Assembly: GCF_000217715.1 (NCBI RefSeq)
Contig: NC_015666.1
Location: 1,500,270-1,564,269, forward strand
Direction: 5' to 3'
Source of the DNA: Halopiger xanaduensis SH-6
GTDB lineage: Archaea > Halobacteriota > Halobacteria > Halobacteriales > Natrialbaceae
DNA: 64,000 bases
Below the pieces are notes generated by a model, which saw only the letters and a list, made by a program, of their open reading frames with translations, was not told the origin of the DNA and ran no database searches. Position 1 is the first letter of the stretch. Each line of letters begins with the position of its first letter. This document shows positions 51,121 to 59,178 of this stretch, piece after piece. Made by a program: the position numbers and the translations under genes.

Positions 51121-51852
51121 TCAGTCTCCGCTCGCGCCTGACTCGACTACCGTATTCCGCAACGTGCCGACGCCCTCGTAGGTGATCTCGACCGCGTCGC
51201 CGGGTTCGACCAGCCCCGGATTGGCCGGGCTGCCGAAGGCGATCACGTCGCCCGGGCGGAACGTGAACCGCCGCGAGAGGTACGAAATCACCTCGTAGGG
51301 GTCGAACAACATCAGCTCCGTGTTCGCCTCCTGCCGGCGCTCGCCCGCCACGTCCGTGTGCATGTCGATCCCCCGCGGATCGAGGTCCGTCTCGAGCCAC
51401 GGGCCGAGCGGGCCGGAACCGTCGAAGGCCTTCCGCGCGGTCCGCCCCTGCTGGTCGAGGGCGTCGACGTCGTTCATGACGGTGTAGCCCCGCACGACGT
51501 CGGGCGCTTCGTCCTCGGAAACGTCGCGGCAGCGCTCGTCGATCACCGCCGCCAGCTCGCCGGCGTAGGTGAGTTCGTTCGTGAATTCGGGGTATTCGAT
51601 GGGGTCCTCGTGGGCCAGCAGCGACGCCGGCGGCTTGATGAAGAAATCGGGCTCTTCGGGGCGTTCGTACTCCATCTGTTCTAAGGTCTCGGCGTAGTTT
51701 CGTCCGACGCAGTACAGCGCGGAGGGGTCGCACGGCGGCAGAAGCTCGCCGTCCTCGCCGACGGCGTAGGTCCCGTCGTCGGCGTGAACGACGCCGTCCT
51801 CGTAGCGTCCGCGCACCGGTCCGTCGGGCGTCTCGAGTCTCGCGAGTCGCAT
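51121..51852 (-). CDS. Fumarylacetoacetate hydrolase-family protein, short form
   Basis: A 243-residue FAH-fold enzyme. It contains the D-P-S-A-L-Y-C-V-G-R-N-Y-A-E core, the metal region Y-A-G-E-L-A-A-V-I, Y-T-V-M-N-D-V-D-A and the C-terminal G-S-P-A-N-P-G-L-V-E-P-G-D-A-V. It is shorter than the paralogue at 11.4 kb because the N-terminal domain is reduced. Candidate reactions are acylpyruvate hydrolysis, oxaloacetate decarboxylation or 2-keto acid hydration. Its nearest partner on the strand is the YkgJ-like gene. Confidence 0.88.
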   Translation of the reverse strand: MRLARLETPDGPVRGRYEDGVVHADDGTYAVGEDGELLPPCDPSALYCVGRNYAETLEQMEYERPEEPDFFIKPPASLLAHEDPIEYPEFTNELTYAGELAAVIDERCRDVSEDEAPDVVRGYTVMNDVDALDQQGRTARKAFDGSGPLGPWLETDLDPRGIDMHTDVAGERRQEANTELMLFDPYEVISYLSRRFTFRPGDVIAFGSPANPGLVEPGDAVEITYEGVGTLRNTVVESGASGD

Positions 51853-51957
51853 TGTCGGCGGTGGGGCGTCCGGCGGATTAGTGGTACCGATTCCGAGGAC
51901 TCGCCCGTGGCATATGCAACCCCGAGCCGTTTCTCGTTGCTCGCCGTTCTTCCACCT

Positions 51958-52158
51958 ATGTCGACTTCGACCGACCGCACGAAACTGTTGAAAAACGCCG
52001 GCGTCGTGACGACGCTCATCGACGCTGCCATGGAATTTTCGAAGGGGCGACCCAAGAGCGGCGCCCTCCTGCTCGGCTCCGCGATCGCCTCCTCGCGGAT
52101 CCCCGGCTTCGGTACCGCCGTCTCACTCCTGCTCCGGGCGTACCGCCGGTTCCGCTAG
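51958..52158 (+). CDS. Small basic protein
   Basis: A 66-residue protein with a polar N-terminus and an amphipathic or membrane-leaning middle (L-L-K-N-A-G-V-V-T-T-L-I, then S-G-A-L-L-L-G-S-A-I-A). It ends in basic residues L-L-R-A-Y-R-R-F-R. The ATG at 51958 is chosen over an upstream frame start at 51784 that overlaps the FAH gene antisense. No family recognised; unusually basic for this genome, so possibly membrane- or nucleic-acid-associated. Confidence 0.6.
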   Translation: MSTSTDRTKLLKNAGVVTTLIDAAMEFSKGRPKSGALLLGSAIASSRIPGFGTAVSLLLRAYRRFR

Positions 52159-52245
52159 CGGGTCGATCGCGGACGACCGCTCTCGGTGCTCGAGGCGGTA
52201 GTCCCCGCTGCGAGTTCGTATCTGGATCGCCGCTAACCTGCCTCC

Positions 52246-52455
52246 CTACTCCTCGAGCACGAGATACGTCCGCGCGCCGCAGTGCTCGAGCGAGACGCGT
52301 TCGGTCGAGACGTTCGCGCGGACGAACTCCTCGATCCTGGCCGTCGGGAGGTCGGTCACGTCGATGCGACGACGCCGCTCGGCGGTCGTCACGGTCCCTT
52401 CGCGTCGGCTGTCCACCTCGCTCCGGTCGTCGGCCGCGTCTACGATCAGTGCCAT
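52246..52455 (-). CDS. Hypothetical small protein
   Basis: A 69-residue protein. The middle is R-R-E-G-T-V-T-T-A-E-R-R-R-R-I-D-V-T-D-L-P, and the C-terminus has V-S-L-E-H-C-G-A-R-T-Y-L-V-L-E. It has no motif I can name. The ATG at 52455 follows three alternative codons at 52464. Composition is coding-like. Confidence 0.58.
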   Translation of the reverse strand: MALIVDAADDRSEVDSRREGTVTTAERRRRIDVTDLPTARIEEFVRANVSTERVSLEHCGARTYLVLEE

Positions 52456-52590
52456 ACCGTTCAATTAGCCAGACGGTACGTCAAACCGATCCGTCCGGAG
52501 TGAAAGTGAAAGTGCAGGACACGAGGCGCGTCTCCTCGCGATCCGCGCAGTCGGTTCGTCGGCGCTCCTGCGGACGCACCGCCGCGCGGC

Positions 52591-53043
52591 TCAGCCGAGT
52601 CGCTTCACGTCGACCCGGTGGGACCCGTCGTCGGTCTCGAGCGTCACCGTCTCGACGATGGCGGTTTCGGCGCGCTCCTGCCAGTCCTCGACGGCCTCGG
52701 CGTGACGCTTCCGGAGGCGTTCGGCTTCATCGTCGGCCAGTTCCGCGACGCCGTCTTCCGCGAGGTCGTCGAACTCGTCCTCGAGTTGGGGATACGCCGC
52801 CAGCGCGTCGTCGGCGATGACGTCTTCGGGCGGGACGTGGACGGCCCCGGTCACCTGCGTATCGTCGACGCGGTAGACGTGAATCCGCGCTCGCATTCGG
52901 CCGTGGAACGGCGGCGTCACGCGGAGGACGGCCTCGCCGGGGTTCTCACGGCCGTAGGCGTACGCGTTGACGGCGTCCTCCGGTGACACGGCGAGCGACC
53001 GGATCCGGGTCGGATCGCTCCCGTCGGCTTCGTCCCCTTCCAT
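52591..53043 (-). CDS. Hypothetical acidic protein
   Basis: A 150-residue protein with a beta-rich first half (A-V-L-R-V-T-P-P-F-H-G-R-M-R-A-R-I-H-V-Y) and a long charged helix (A-D-D-E-A-E-R-L-R-K-R-H-A-E-A-V-E-D). It ends in a strand V-T-L-E-T-D-D-G-S-H. I do not recognise the family, but the length and the smooth composition support a real gene. It lies 26 bases from the cbiZ stop, at the end of the cobamide operon, and could be co-transcribed. Confidence 0.65.
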   Translation of the reverse strand: MEGDEADGSDPTRIRSLAVSPEDAVNAYAYGRENPGEAVLRVTPPFHGRMRARIHVYRVDDTQVTGAVHVPPEDVIADDALAAYPQLEDEFDDLAEDGVAELADDEAERLRKRHAEAVEDWQERAETAIVETVTLETDDGSHRVDVKRLG

Positions 53044-53069
53044 CGAGGAGGCGTTGGACTCGAGCGCGT

Positions 53070-53900
53070 TTAATTGCCCTGCTCCGGCGACTCCTCGGCC
53101 GGTCGGAACACGGTCGCGCGAACGTCGGTCGAAACGCCGTAGGTTGCCGCGTCGACCGACGCCGGCACCTGTTGCTCGGCTCCGTCGTAGTGCGAGCGCA
53201 GCGACGCCCGAACGGACTCGCGGACGCAGGCTCGCGTCGCCGCGCCGACCGCCGTTCCCGAGCCCGAGAACGAGGTGGACCGGCCGGACGGATCGTGGCC
53301 GGCGACGATCGCGTCCGTCGTGGTGCCGGGAAACCCGGTTTCGGCGAGTAGCGTCGCGGCCTTCGCCTCCGCGGCGACGGCGATCACGTTCGCCAGCGCG
53401 CCGGGCTCGAGGGCCCGCGTCGTGCCGACGACGAGGTTGACGGTGCCGGTCGGGTCCGGTTCCGCGTCCGGTTCGGTTCCCGTCTCCGCAGTCCCCTCAA
53501 CGCCGGGCTCCATCGGCAACGCTGCCGGATTCGAAATCCCGGCGGTTGCGTAGACCGTTACCGGGCCGTACTGCGCGCCGCGGGCGTCCTCGAGGTCGAC
53601 GCCGGTCAGCAGGACGGGCGGCTGGCCGCTGGCGTCACGGTTGTCGCCGCTGTCTCCACCCCCGTCAGCAAAGCCCGCCCGCTCGAGTCGCTCGTCGACG
53701 TACGCCCCGAGATCGGTCCGGTCCCAGCCGTCCGGAACCGAGACGTTGTACGCGCAGTCGGCGGTCCGGCGGCCGCCGCTCCAGCCGGTCGAGAGCCATT
53801 CGGTGTCGATGTCCGGATCAGAGCGGCGGACCCGGAGGACGCCGTCCCGTCGCACCGCCTCGTACGCCGGGTCTGTCCCGTCGGTTGCCTCCAGCGCCAT
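53070..53900 (-). CDS. cbiZ: Adenosylcobinamide amidohydrolase CbiZ
   Basis: A 276-residue enzyme that removes the aminopropanol side chain of adenosylcobinamide to give adenosylcobyric acid, the entry step of the archaeal salvage route. Family blocks include L-S-T-G-W-S-G-G (near residue 37), N-V-S-V-P, L-T-G-V-D, V-Y-A-T-A-G-I-S-N-P-A and the second G-T-T-R-A-L. The ATG at 53900 overlaps the stop of the upstream cobD. A Gly/Asp-rich insertion near residue 85 and an acidic one near 130 are not family-conserved. Confidence 0.9.
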   Translation of the reverse strand: MALEATDGTDPAYEAVRRDGVLRVRRSDPDIDTEWLSTGWSGGRRTADCAYNVSVPDGWDRTDLGAYVDERLERAGFADGGGDSGDNRDASGQPPVLLTGVDLEDARGAQYGPVTVYATAGISNPAALPMEPGVEGTAETGTEPDAEPDPTGTVNLVVGTTRALEPGALANVIAVAAEAKAATLLAETGFPGTTTDAIVAGHDPSGRSTSFSGSGTAVGAATRACVRESVRASLRSHYDGAEQQVPASVDAATYGVSTDVRATVFRPAEESPEQGN

Positions 53901-54949
53901 CAATCGCGGTCGCCCCGTACGTCGAGGGCGGCGAGCAATCGGTCGTTCGCCTCGCGATCCTCGACGGCGACGCGAACGTGCGACTCGAGGCCCCGGAAGG
54001 TCGTCGCGTCCCGAATCGCGACCCCGCGCTCGCGGGCCGATTCGATCACGCGATCGACGTCGCGGTCGCCGACGTTACACAGCAGGTACGGGGCGTCCGA
54101 CGGGTGGACGTCGAACCGCTCGGAGAGCGCATCGCGCAGTCGTTCGCGCTCGCTCGCGACGCGCTCGCGCGTTTCGCGGACGAACTCGTCCTGCCGAAGA
54201 CAGTAGGCGCCGACCCGCGCGGCCGGCGTTCCGAGCGACCACGCGCGACGAGCCGTCTCGAGCGCGTCGCGCCGCTCGCCGGTCGCGACGGCGAAGCCCG
54301 CCCGCAAGCCGGGCAGTCCGAACAGTTTGGTCAGCGAGCGCGCGACGATCACGTTCTCGAGGTCGCGGTCCCGCGCGCGCAGCGCTGCCGACGGCAGGTC
54401 GGTAAAGCCCAGAAACGCCTCGTCGACCAGCAGCGTCGTGTCCGCGCGCTCGCAGCGGGCCGCGAACGCGGCCAGCTCGTCGGGATCGGCCGCCTCGCCC
54501 GTCGGGTTGTTCGGCGTGCAGACGATCGCGAGCGCGGCCGACTCGAGGCCCTCGTCCTCGAGGTCGAACAGGTCGTCGTACCGGACGAACCGCGGCCGGG
54601 CGCCCTGCAGTCGGACCTCGCGGGCGTACTCGCCGAAGCTCGGGTACGGAACCAGCGCCTCGTCGCCGGGCTCGAGCGTGCTCTCGACCGCGAGCCGGAT
54701 CGCGGCCAGCCCGCCGGGCGTCGGGATTACGTCGTCGGGCTCGCAGCCGACGAACCGGGCCGCGGCGGCACGGAAGTCGATGTACTCGTCGTCCGGGTAG
54801 CGCCGGGCGTCCTCGAGCGCGTCGGCGTAGACGGCCTCGACGCCGTCGGGGATCCGGGGATTCGTGTTCGCCGAGAAATCGAGCAGGTCCCTGTCGGTCT
54901 CGCCGCCGTGAGGGACCCGCTCGGCGGTGCGGATCGAGTCAGGATCCAC
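53900..54949 (-). CDS. cobD: L-threonine-O-3-phosphate decarboxylase (CobD-type) aminotransferase-fold enzyme
   Basis: A 349-residue PLP enzyme that provides (R)-1-amino-2-propanol phosphate for the nucleotide-loop linker. The N-terminal V-P-H-G-G and D-F-S-A-N-T-N-P are CobD/HisC hallmarks. The PLP lysine lies in S-L-T-K-L-F-G-L-P-G-L-R. The start is GTG at 54949: GGAGGTGA stands eight bases before it, while a GTG at 54961 is itself inside that ribosome-binding site. The gene overlaps the end of cobT by 11 bases. Confidence 0.86.
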   Translation of the reverse strand: MDPDSIRTAERVPHGGETDRDLLDFSANTNPRIPDGVEAVYADALEDARRYPDDEYIDFRAAAARFVGCEPDDVIPTPGGLAAIRLAVESTLEPGDEALVPYPSFGEYAREVRLQGARPRFVRYDDLFDLEDEGLESAALAIVCTPNNPTGEAADPDELAAFAARCERADTTLLVDEAFLGFTDLPSAALRARDRDLENVIVARSLTKLFGLPGLRAGFAVATGERRDALETARRAWSLGTPAARVGAYCLRQDEFVRETRERVASERERLRDALSERFDVHPSDAPYLLCNVGDRDVDRVIESARERGVAIRDATTFRGLESHVRVAVEDREANDRLLAALDVRGDRD

Positions 54950-55973
54950 GGCCGCCCTCACCTCCCCGTTCGGCGTCGATGCCGAGCCGGTCGCACACGG
55001 TCTCGAATCGATCCCGTACGTCGGCCATCCGGCCGTCCGGCACCAGCGAGAGCGCGCCGCCCATCGCGACGCCTTCCTTCGCCTCGCCGGCGCAGTAGCG
55101 GGTCATCGCGACGTGCTCGCGCTCGGGCGCGTCGAAGCCGGGGTCGGTTATCGTGAGGTCGCAGTCGAACCGCTCGCAGGCGGCCTCGAGCTCCGCGCCG
55201 CGCTCGTCGGCGACGAACGACGTCGTCGCGATCGACAGCGGCGCGTCGACGCCGGCGTGGCGCAGGAGTGCGGCCACGGCGACCATCTGCGTGCCCCCGG
55301 CGAGCGTGACCGCGGTCCCAGTACCGGACTCGAGCGCGCCGGCCGCGACGCCGGCCACCGTCGGCTGGACGGGATCGCCGACGGCCCGGATCGCCTCGAG
55401 GGGCGTCCCCTCGCACGCGCCGGGCTCGAGGTCGCTGGCGGCGAGTCCCTCGTCGACCACCCGGCGCTTGCGCTCGAGCGGATTCTCGGGCAGCGAGGAG
55501 GAGACGCCGGTCGGCTCGCCGAGCGCGGTGAGCACGCCCAGGGCCGTCGTCGTCCCGCCGGGGATCGTCTCGCCGATCAGGAGTTCATCGTCGGGGAGGC
55601 TCGCGCCGTACCCGTGCGCGCGATCGAAGATCGCCGCGGCGTCCGGGACGGCCTCGTCCTCGCGGACGTCCGCGCCGGGCGCGACGTCGGCGCCGAGATC
55701 GACCGTCGGCGCGGTCGTCGGCTCGGCGAGTCCGGCGTCGACGACCGCGACGTCGAAGCCGATCACCTCCCGCACGGAGCGGGTGACCGCCGCGGGCGTC
55801 GGACAGCCGGTCGGACTCACCGGCGTCACGGGCGCGGCGGTCGGCTCGCCGTAGGCGAGGATCTCGGCGTCGGCCGCGGGGGTGTGGGCCATCAGTTCCG
55901 GGGACGCGCCGGCGGCGCTTATCCCCTCGATCAGTGCGGTCTCGGTCGCTCCGGCTGCGAGTAGTACGCGCAT
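54939..55973 (-). CDS. CobT-like (TIGR00303) nicotinate-nucleotide:base phosphoribosyltransferase-type protein
   Basis: A 344-residue protein. The G-I-S-A-A-G-A-S-P-E start, V-T-P-V-S-P-T-G-C-P-T-P and I-G-E-T-I-P-G-G-T-T-T-A-L-G are characteristic of the archaeal TIGR00303 family, and G-T-A-V-T-L-A-G-G-T-Q-M resembles the CobT phosphate region. The family is placed with cobamide genes and is thought to activate the lower ligand. ATG 55973 begins M-R-V-L-L-A-A-G-A. It is followed by cobD with an 11-base overlap. Confidence 0.85.
   Translation of the reverse strand: MRVLLAAGATETALIEGISAAGASPELMAHTPAADAEILAYGEPTAAPVTPVSPTGCPTPAAVTRSVREVIGFDVAVVDAGLAEPTTAPTVDLGADVAPGADVREDEAVPDAAAIFDRAHGYGASLPDDELLIGETIPGGTTTALGVLTALGEPTGVSSSLPENPLERKRRVVDEGLAASDLEPGACEGTPLEAIRAVGDPVQPTVAGVAAGALESGTGTAVTLAGGTQMVAVAALLRHAGVDAPLSIATTSFVADERGAELEAACERFDCDLTITDPGFDAPEREHVAMTRYCAGEAKEGVAMGGALSLVPDGRMADVRDRFETVCDRLGIDAERGGEGGRGS
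54954..54965 (-). promoter_or_regulatory. Strong Shine-Dalgarno site setting the cobD start
   Basis: The minus strand reads GGGGAGGTGAGG here, containing GGAGGTGA, complementary to the 16S rRNA 3' end. It is eight bases upstream of the GTG at 54949 and excludes the in-frame GTG at 54961. It lies within the cobT coding end, so translation of cobD is internal-initiation type. Confidence 0.65.
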
Positions 55974-55982
55974 AGTTTGCTG

Positions 55983-56588
55983 TCAGCTGAGATCGATTGT
56001 CCATTCGTCTGCGATTCGAGCGTCCTGGAGTCGGTTCACGTTCACCGCGAGTCGCGCGTCGTAGTGGACGTCGATCGAATCGGCCGCGTCGGCGTCGCCG
56101 ACGACGTTGACGCCCGTCGGCGCGAGGTGCGGGCGCGACTCGAGTTGCGAATCAACGCTGACGCCGAGCCGTCGCTTGAGCGCGACGGGGACGCAGACGG
56201 TCCGCGACCGGCCGCGCTCGCCCTGTACGTGGCGCTCGAGCACGCGATCGACGACCGGCGCCTCGAGCAGCGGGAGGTCGGCGGCGACGGTGAGCACCGG
56301 GGTCGAAATATCGTCGCGCTCGAGAATGGCCATCAGGTCTGCGACGTAGCCCTCGCCCGGCGTTTCCACGGCTGTCAGGTCCTCGCGGTCGCCCGCGGCG
56401 CGCTCGAGGCGGGCCCGCGTCTCGGGTGCGTTCGGCGAGACGGCGGCGTAGATCGTCTCGACGCGACTGTCCGCGAGGGCCGCCACGACGCGGTCGACCA
56501 TCGGCGTGCCGCCGATCGGGTGCAGGGGCTTCTCGCGGGGGCTCTCGAGGCGGGTTCCCTTCCCGCCGCACATCACGAGAGCGTCCAC
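55983..56588 (-). CDS. cobY: GTP:adenosylcobinamide-phosphate guanylyltransferase CobY
   Basis: A 201-residue nucleotidyltransferase that replaces bacterial CobU in archaea. The NTP-binding loop is M-C-G-G-K-G-T-R-L-E near residue 6, followed by E-K-P-L-H-P-I-G-G-T-P-M and the T-V-A-A-D-L-P-L-L motif near 98. The start is GTG at 56588, with GGTGA four bases before it; the frame upstream, through cobS, is rejected. The gene overlaps cobS by 16 bases and ends nine bases before the cobT-like ATG. Confidence 0.88.
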   Translation of the reverse strand: MDALVMCGGKGTRLESPREKPLHPIGGTPMVDRVVAALADSRVETIYAAVSPNAPETRARLERAAGDREDLTAVETPGEGYVADLMAILERDDISTPVLTVAADLPLLEAPVVDRVLERHVQGERGRSRTVCVPVALKRRLGVSVDSQLESRPHLAPTGVNVVGDADAADSIDVHYDARLAVNVNRLQDARIADEWTIDLS

Positions 56589-57340
56589 GCGATCACCCCC
56601 GCGTGAACGGCGACGACGCGGCCGATCTCGTTCGCGGCGCCGAAGACGTCGCCGTTGATGCCGCCGAGGTTGCGGTTCGCCCAGTACCAGGGGAGGCCGA
56701 TCCCCGCGAGTGCGCTCCACAGTGCGACGGCGGCCGGGTGGGGCCAGATGAAGGCAGTCGCGCCGGCGAGGATCCCCGCCGGAACGACGAACCGTCCCGG
56801 CGTCGACGCCTCGGTGAACTGCTGGCCCATCCCCTCGAACCCCGCGGTTCCGAAGCAGGCCATCGCCGCCATGCCGAGTTTCGCGCCGATTTCGGCGGCG
56901 ATCGCAACTGCAACCGCCGTTCGCGGCGGCAGCCCGGCCAGTCCGAGGCCCGCGAGCGCGAGGCCGGCGACGGTGATCGCCACCGCGAGCACGGCCCCGA
57001 CGCCGGTCGTCGTGTCCTTCAGGACCTCGCGTCGTCGTTCCGCGTCGCCGTGGACGACGAGAGCGTCGCCGAGGTCGGCGATCCCGTCGAGGTGGTGAAT
57101 CCCCGTCACGGCGTAGACCGCGAGCAGGTAGCCGAGCGCCACGGTCGACGCCGGCAGCGCGTCGGCCGCGAGCAGCGGCACCGCCGCCAGCGACCCCGAA
57201 ACGAGGCCGACCAGCGGAAACGCGGCGGGCCGCGAACGGAATGCGTTCCAGTCTCCCTCGCGGAGGGGGACCGGCAGCCGCGTCAGGAACCCGACCGCGG
57301 CGCGTACCGCGCCGAGCCACCCTCGGCTGCGAGCGCTCAT
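56573..57340 (-). CDS. cobS: Adenosylcobinamide-GDP ribazoletransferase CobS
   Basis: A 255-residue membrane enzyme that joins the nucleotide base to GDP-cobinamide, completing adenosylcobalamin phosphate. The family motif is H-H-L-D-G-I-A-D-L-G-D-A-L near residue 80, with R-L-P-V-P near 20. Six to seven hydrophobic segments follow. The ATG at 57340 overlaps the cbiB stop by four bases (ATGA), a sign of translational coupling. The C-terminal part includes G-I-N-G-D-V-F-G-A. Confidence 0.92.
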   Translation of the reverse strand: MSARSRGWLGAVRAAVGFLTRLPVPLREGDWNAFRSRPAAFPLVGLVSGSLAAVPLLAADALPASTVALGYLLAVYAVTGIHHLDGIADLGDALVVHGDAERRREVLKDTTTGVGAVLAVAITVAGLALAGLGLAGLPPRTAVAVAIAAEIGAKLGMAAMACFGTAGFEGMGQQFTEASTPGRFVVPAGILAGATAFIWPHPAAVALWSALAGIGLPWYWANRNLGGINGDVFGAANEIGRVVAVHAGVIAWTLS

Positions 57341-58356
57341 CGGATCGTCACCTCCGGCACCACGAGCCGGAGTCGCGCCTCGAGCGGCGTCGCGGCCACA
57401 TCGGCTACGGCCGCGTCGGCGCCGACCGCCAGCGCGACGGCGACGAGCACCGCGACCGCCGCCCCGCGTCCGACGACGCGCACGGCCCGCTCGCCGTCCG
57501 CCAGCGTCGGGAGGTCGCGCTCGGGATTGAGGTCGTAGACGCCCGGCTTGCGGAGCCGTACGTCGAGCGCGCAGGCCAGCGTCGCCATCGGCCACCCGGA
57601 GTTGGGCGAGGGCGGCGCTCGAGCCCACCGCCGCGCCCGCCCGAGCGCGAGCGGGTCGACGGCGGCGACGGCGATCGCCACCGCGCTGAGGCGGGCGGGG
57701 AGCCACATCACGAGGTCGTCGAGTCGCGCGCTCGCGGTGCCGATCGGCTTGTCCGGGTAGCCGAGCATCGAGTCGAGCGTGTTGACGCCCTTGACCCACG
57801 CGGCCGCGGCCGCCGCGGCCGCCGGCGAGATCGGTGCGAGCAGGGCGAACGGGACCAGCGTCGCCACGAGCCCGTCCGCCAGGTTCTCGGCCGCGCTCTC
57901 GACGGCGGCGCTGCGGAGCTCCGCCGCCGAAAGCGTCGACGTCTCGCGACCGACGAGGCCGCGAACCCGTTCGCGGGCCGTCTCGAGGTCCGCAGCCGCG
58001 GTTGCCGCGACCACGGAGTCGGTAAGCTCGAGCAGCGAGCGCAGGCTCATCGACAGAAAGAGCACGAGCGCGGCGGCGACGGCGCCCGCGAGCGGGGCGA
58101 GCGCGGTCGCGGCGATGACGAGGACGGCGGCCGCGACGGCGGGGAGCAGCGGCGCGAAGAGGGCGATCGCGAATCCGGCGCGTCGCTGCCGTCGATCCGC
58201 GTTCTCGGTGCGGGTATCCGTCGTCGCGCCCCTGTCGCAGTCAAGCGCGTCCACGAGCCGACCGAACCACGCGACCGGATGGGCGGCGTTCGGCGGCTCG
58301 CCGATCAAGAGATCGAGGCTGAAGGCCAGTCCGATCATCCCAAGCGTCGCGATCAC
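57337..58356 (-). CDS. cbiB: Adenosylcobinamide-phosphate synthase CbiB
   Basis: A 339-residue membrane protein that attaches aminopropanol phosphate to adenosylcobyric acid. The family signature G-E-P-P-N-A-A-H-P-V-A-W-F-G occurs near residue 20. The helix-rich core includes A-A-A-W-V-K-G-V-N-T-L-D-S-M-L-G-Y, another CbiB block, near residue 190. It is the first gene of the minus-strand cbiB-cobS-cobY-cobT-cobD-cbiZ set. The ATG at 58356 is 50 bases downstream of the HAD gene, so the operon may include that gene. Confidence 0.92.
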   Translation of the reverse strand: MIATLGMIGLAFSLDLLIGEPPNAAHPVAWFGRLVDALDCDRGATTDTRTENADRRQRRAGFAIALFAPLLPAVAAAVLVIAATALAPLAGAVAAALVLFLSMSLRSLLELTDSVVAATAAADLETARERVRGLVGRETSTLSAAELRSAAVESAAENLADGLVATLVPFALLAPISPAAAAAAAAWVKGVNTLDSMLGYPDKPIGTASARLDDLVMWLPARLSAVAIAVAAVDPLALGRARRWARAPPSPNSGWPMATLACALDVRLRKPGVYDLNPERDLPTLADGERAVRVVGRGAAVAVLVAVALAVGADAAVADVAATPLEARLRLVVPEVTIR

Positions 58357-58405
58357 GCGCGTCCCTCCCGTCGGTCGTGGTCCGGTCCCGGTCGCGCCGT
58401 CGGCG

Positions 58406-59080
58406 TCATCGCTCCGAGTCCCGCATCGGTGCGTTCGCGTTCGGTCGGTCCGTCAGCCGCTCCGGAACGTCCTCGATCGTCGGTCCGTCGCCGTTCTCAC
58501 CGTCCGCGAGTAACAGCGCCGTTCCACCGATATCCTCGACGCCGCCGTCGGTGTCCGGATCGTCGCCGACGTGGACGAGATCGCTCGGATCGACGCCGAG
58601 TTCGTCGGCCGTCAGTTCGAAGATCTCGGGGGCCGGCTTGCGCCAGCCGCAGCCGACGCTCGTGACGACCGTGTCGAACGCGTCTCGCTCGAGGTCGGCC
58701 CGGATGAGGGTGCGGGCGACGAGCTCGGGGACGCTGCAGTTCGAGCAGATCGCTACCGGGCCCAGTTCGCGGGCTGCGCCGACCGCCTCGATCGCCCCGT
58801 CTCTGGTCGTCACGTCGGGATCGAACGCCGCGACGACGGCCCGTCTGACCGCGTTGTGCTCGTAGTCGATGCCGCGGCTCGCGAGCGCGCGGGCGACGTG
58901 GGCCGGGAGGGGCACTTCGGCGCCCTCGGGGGCGTCGACGTGCGGTTCCGCGTACGCCGCTTGCCAGTCGTCGGGGACCGCGACGCCCCGCTCGGCGAGT
59001 TCGGTCGCGACGGCGCCGGCCGGATCGGACGGCGTCTCGGCGGTCACGAGCGTTCCGAAGAGGTCGAACGATACTCCCAC
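58406..59080 (-). CDS. HAD-superfamily hydrolase, GTG start
   Basis: A 224-residue HAD protein. Motif I is F-D-L-F-G-T-L near residue 5; the second acid of D-x-D is Phe, as in haloacid-dehalogenase-like members, so classical phosphatase activity is uncertain. Motif II is I-C-S-N-C-S, motif III W-R-K-P-A-P and motif IV V-G-D-D-P-D-T-D. The start is GTG at 59080: the minus-strand AT-rich tract CTTAAAGTAAATTT around 59098-59111 is centred about 26 bases before it. It is 50 bases upstream of cbiB on the same strand and could join the cobamide operon. Confidence 0.85.
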   Translation of the reverse strand: MGVSFDLFGTLVTAETPSDPAGAVATELAERGVAVPDDWQAAYAEPHVDAPEGAEVPLPAHVARALASRGIDYEHNAVRRAVVAAFDPDVTTRDGAIEAVGAARELGPVAICSNCSVPELVARTLIRADLERDAFDTVVTSVGCGWRKPAPEIFELTADELGVDPSDLVHVGDDPDTDGGVEDIGGTALLLADGENGDGPTIEDVPERLTDRPNANAPMRDSER

Positions 59081-59097
59081 GACAGTGTTACTAGGAC

Positions 59098-59111
59098 AAA
59101 TTTACTTTAAG
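59098..59111 (-). promoter_or_regulatory. TATA-like element before the HAD-cobamide gene set
   Basis: The minus-strand CTTAAAGTAAATTT lies 18-31 bases before the GTG of the HAD gene. It is the clearest AT-rich element upstream of the whole cobamide operon, so it may drive the HAD gene and cbiB onward. No B12 riboswitch is visible. Confidence 0.5.
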
Positions 59112-59178
59112 TAATCGGTCCGCCGACTCTCGGAGCCGCGCACTGCGAGAAGAGCGGGAAGAAAACGCGTGGCTCCCG

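Noticed and set aside
55983-57320. Extension of the CobY reading frame upstream through cobS
   Set aside because: The extra sequence is in an alternative frame of cobS and arginine-rich. The GTG at 56588 has a GGTGA site and starts exactly before the NTP-binding loop.
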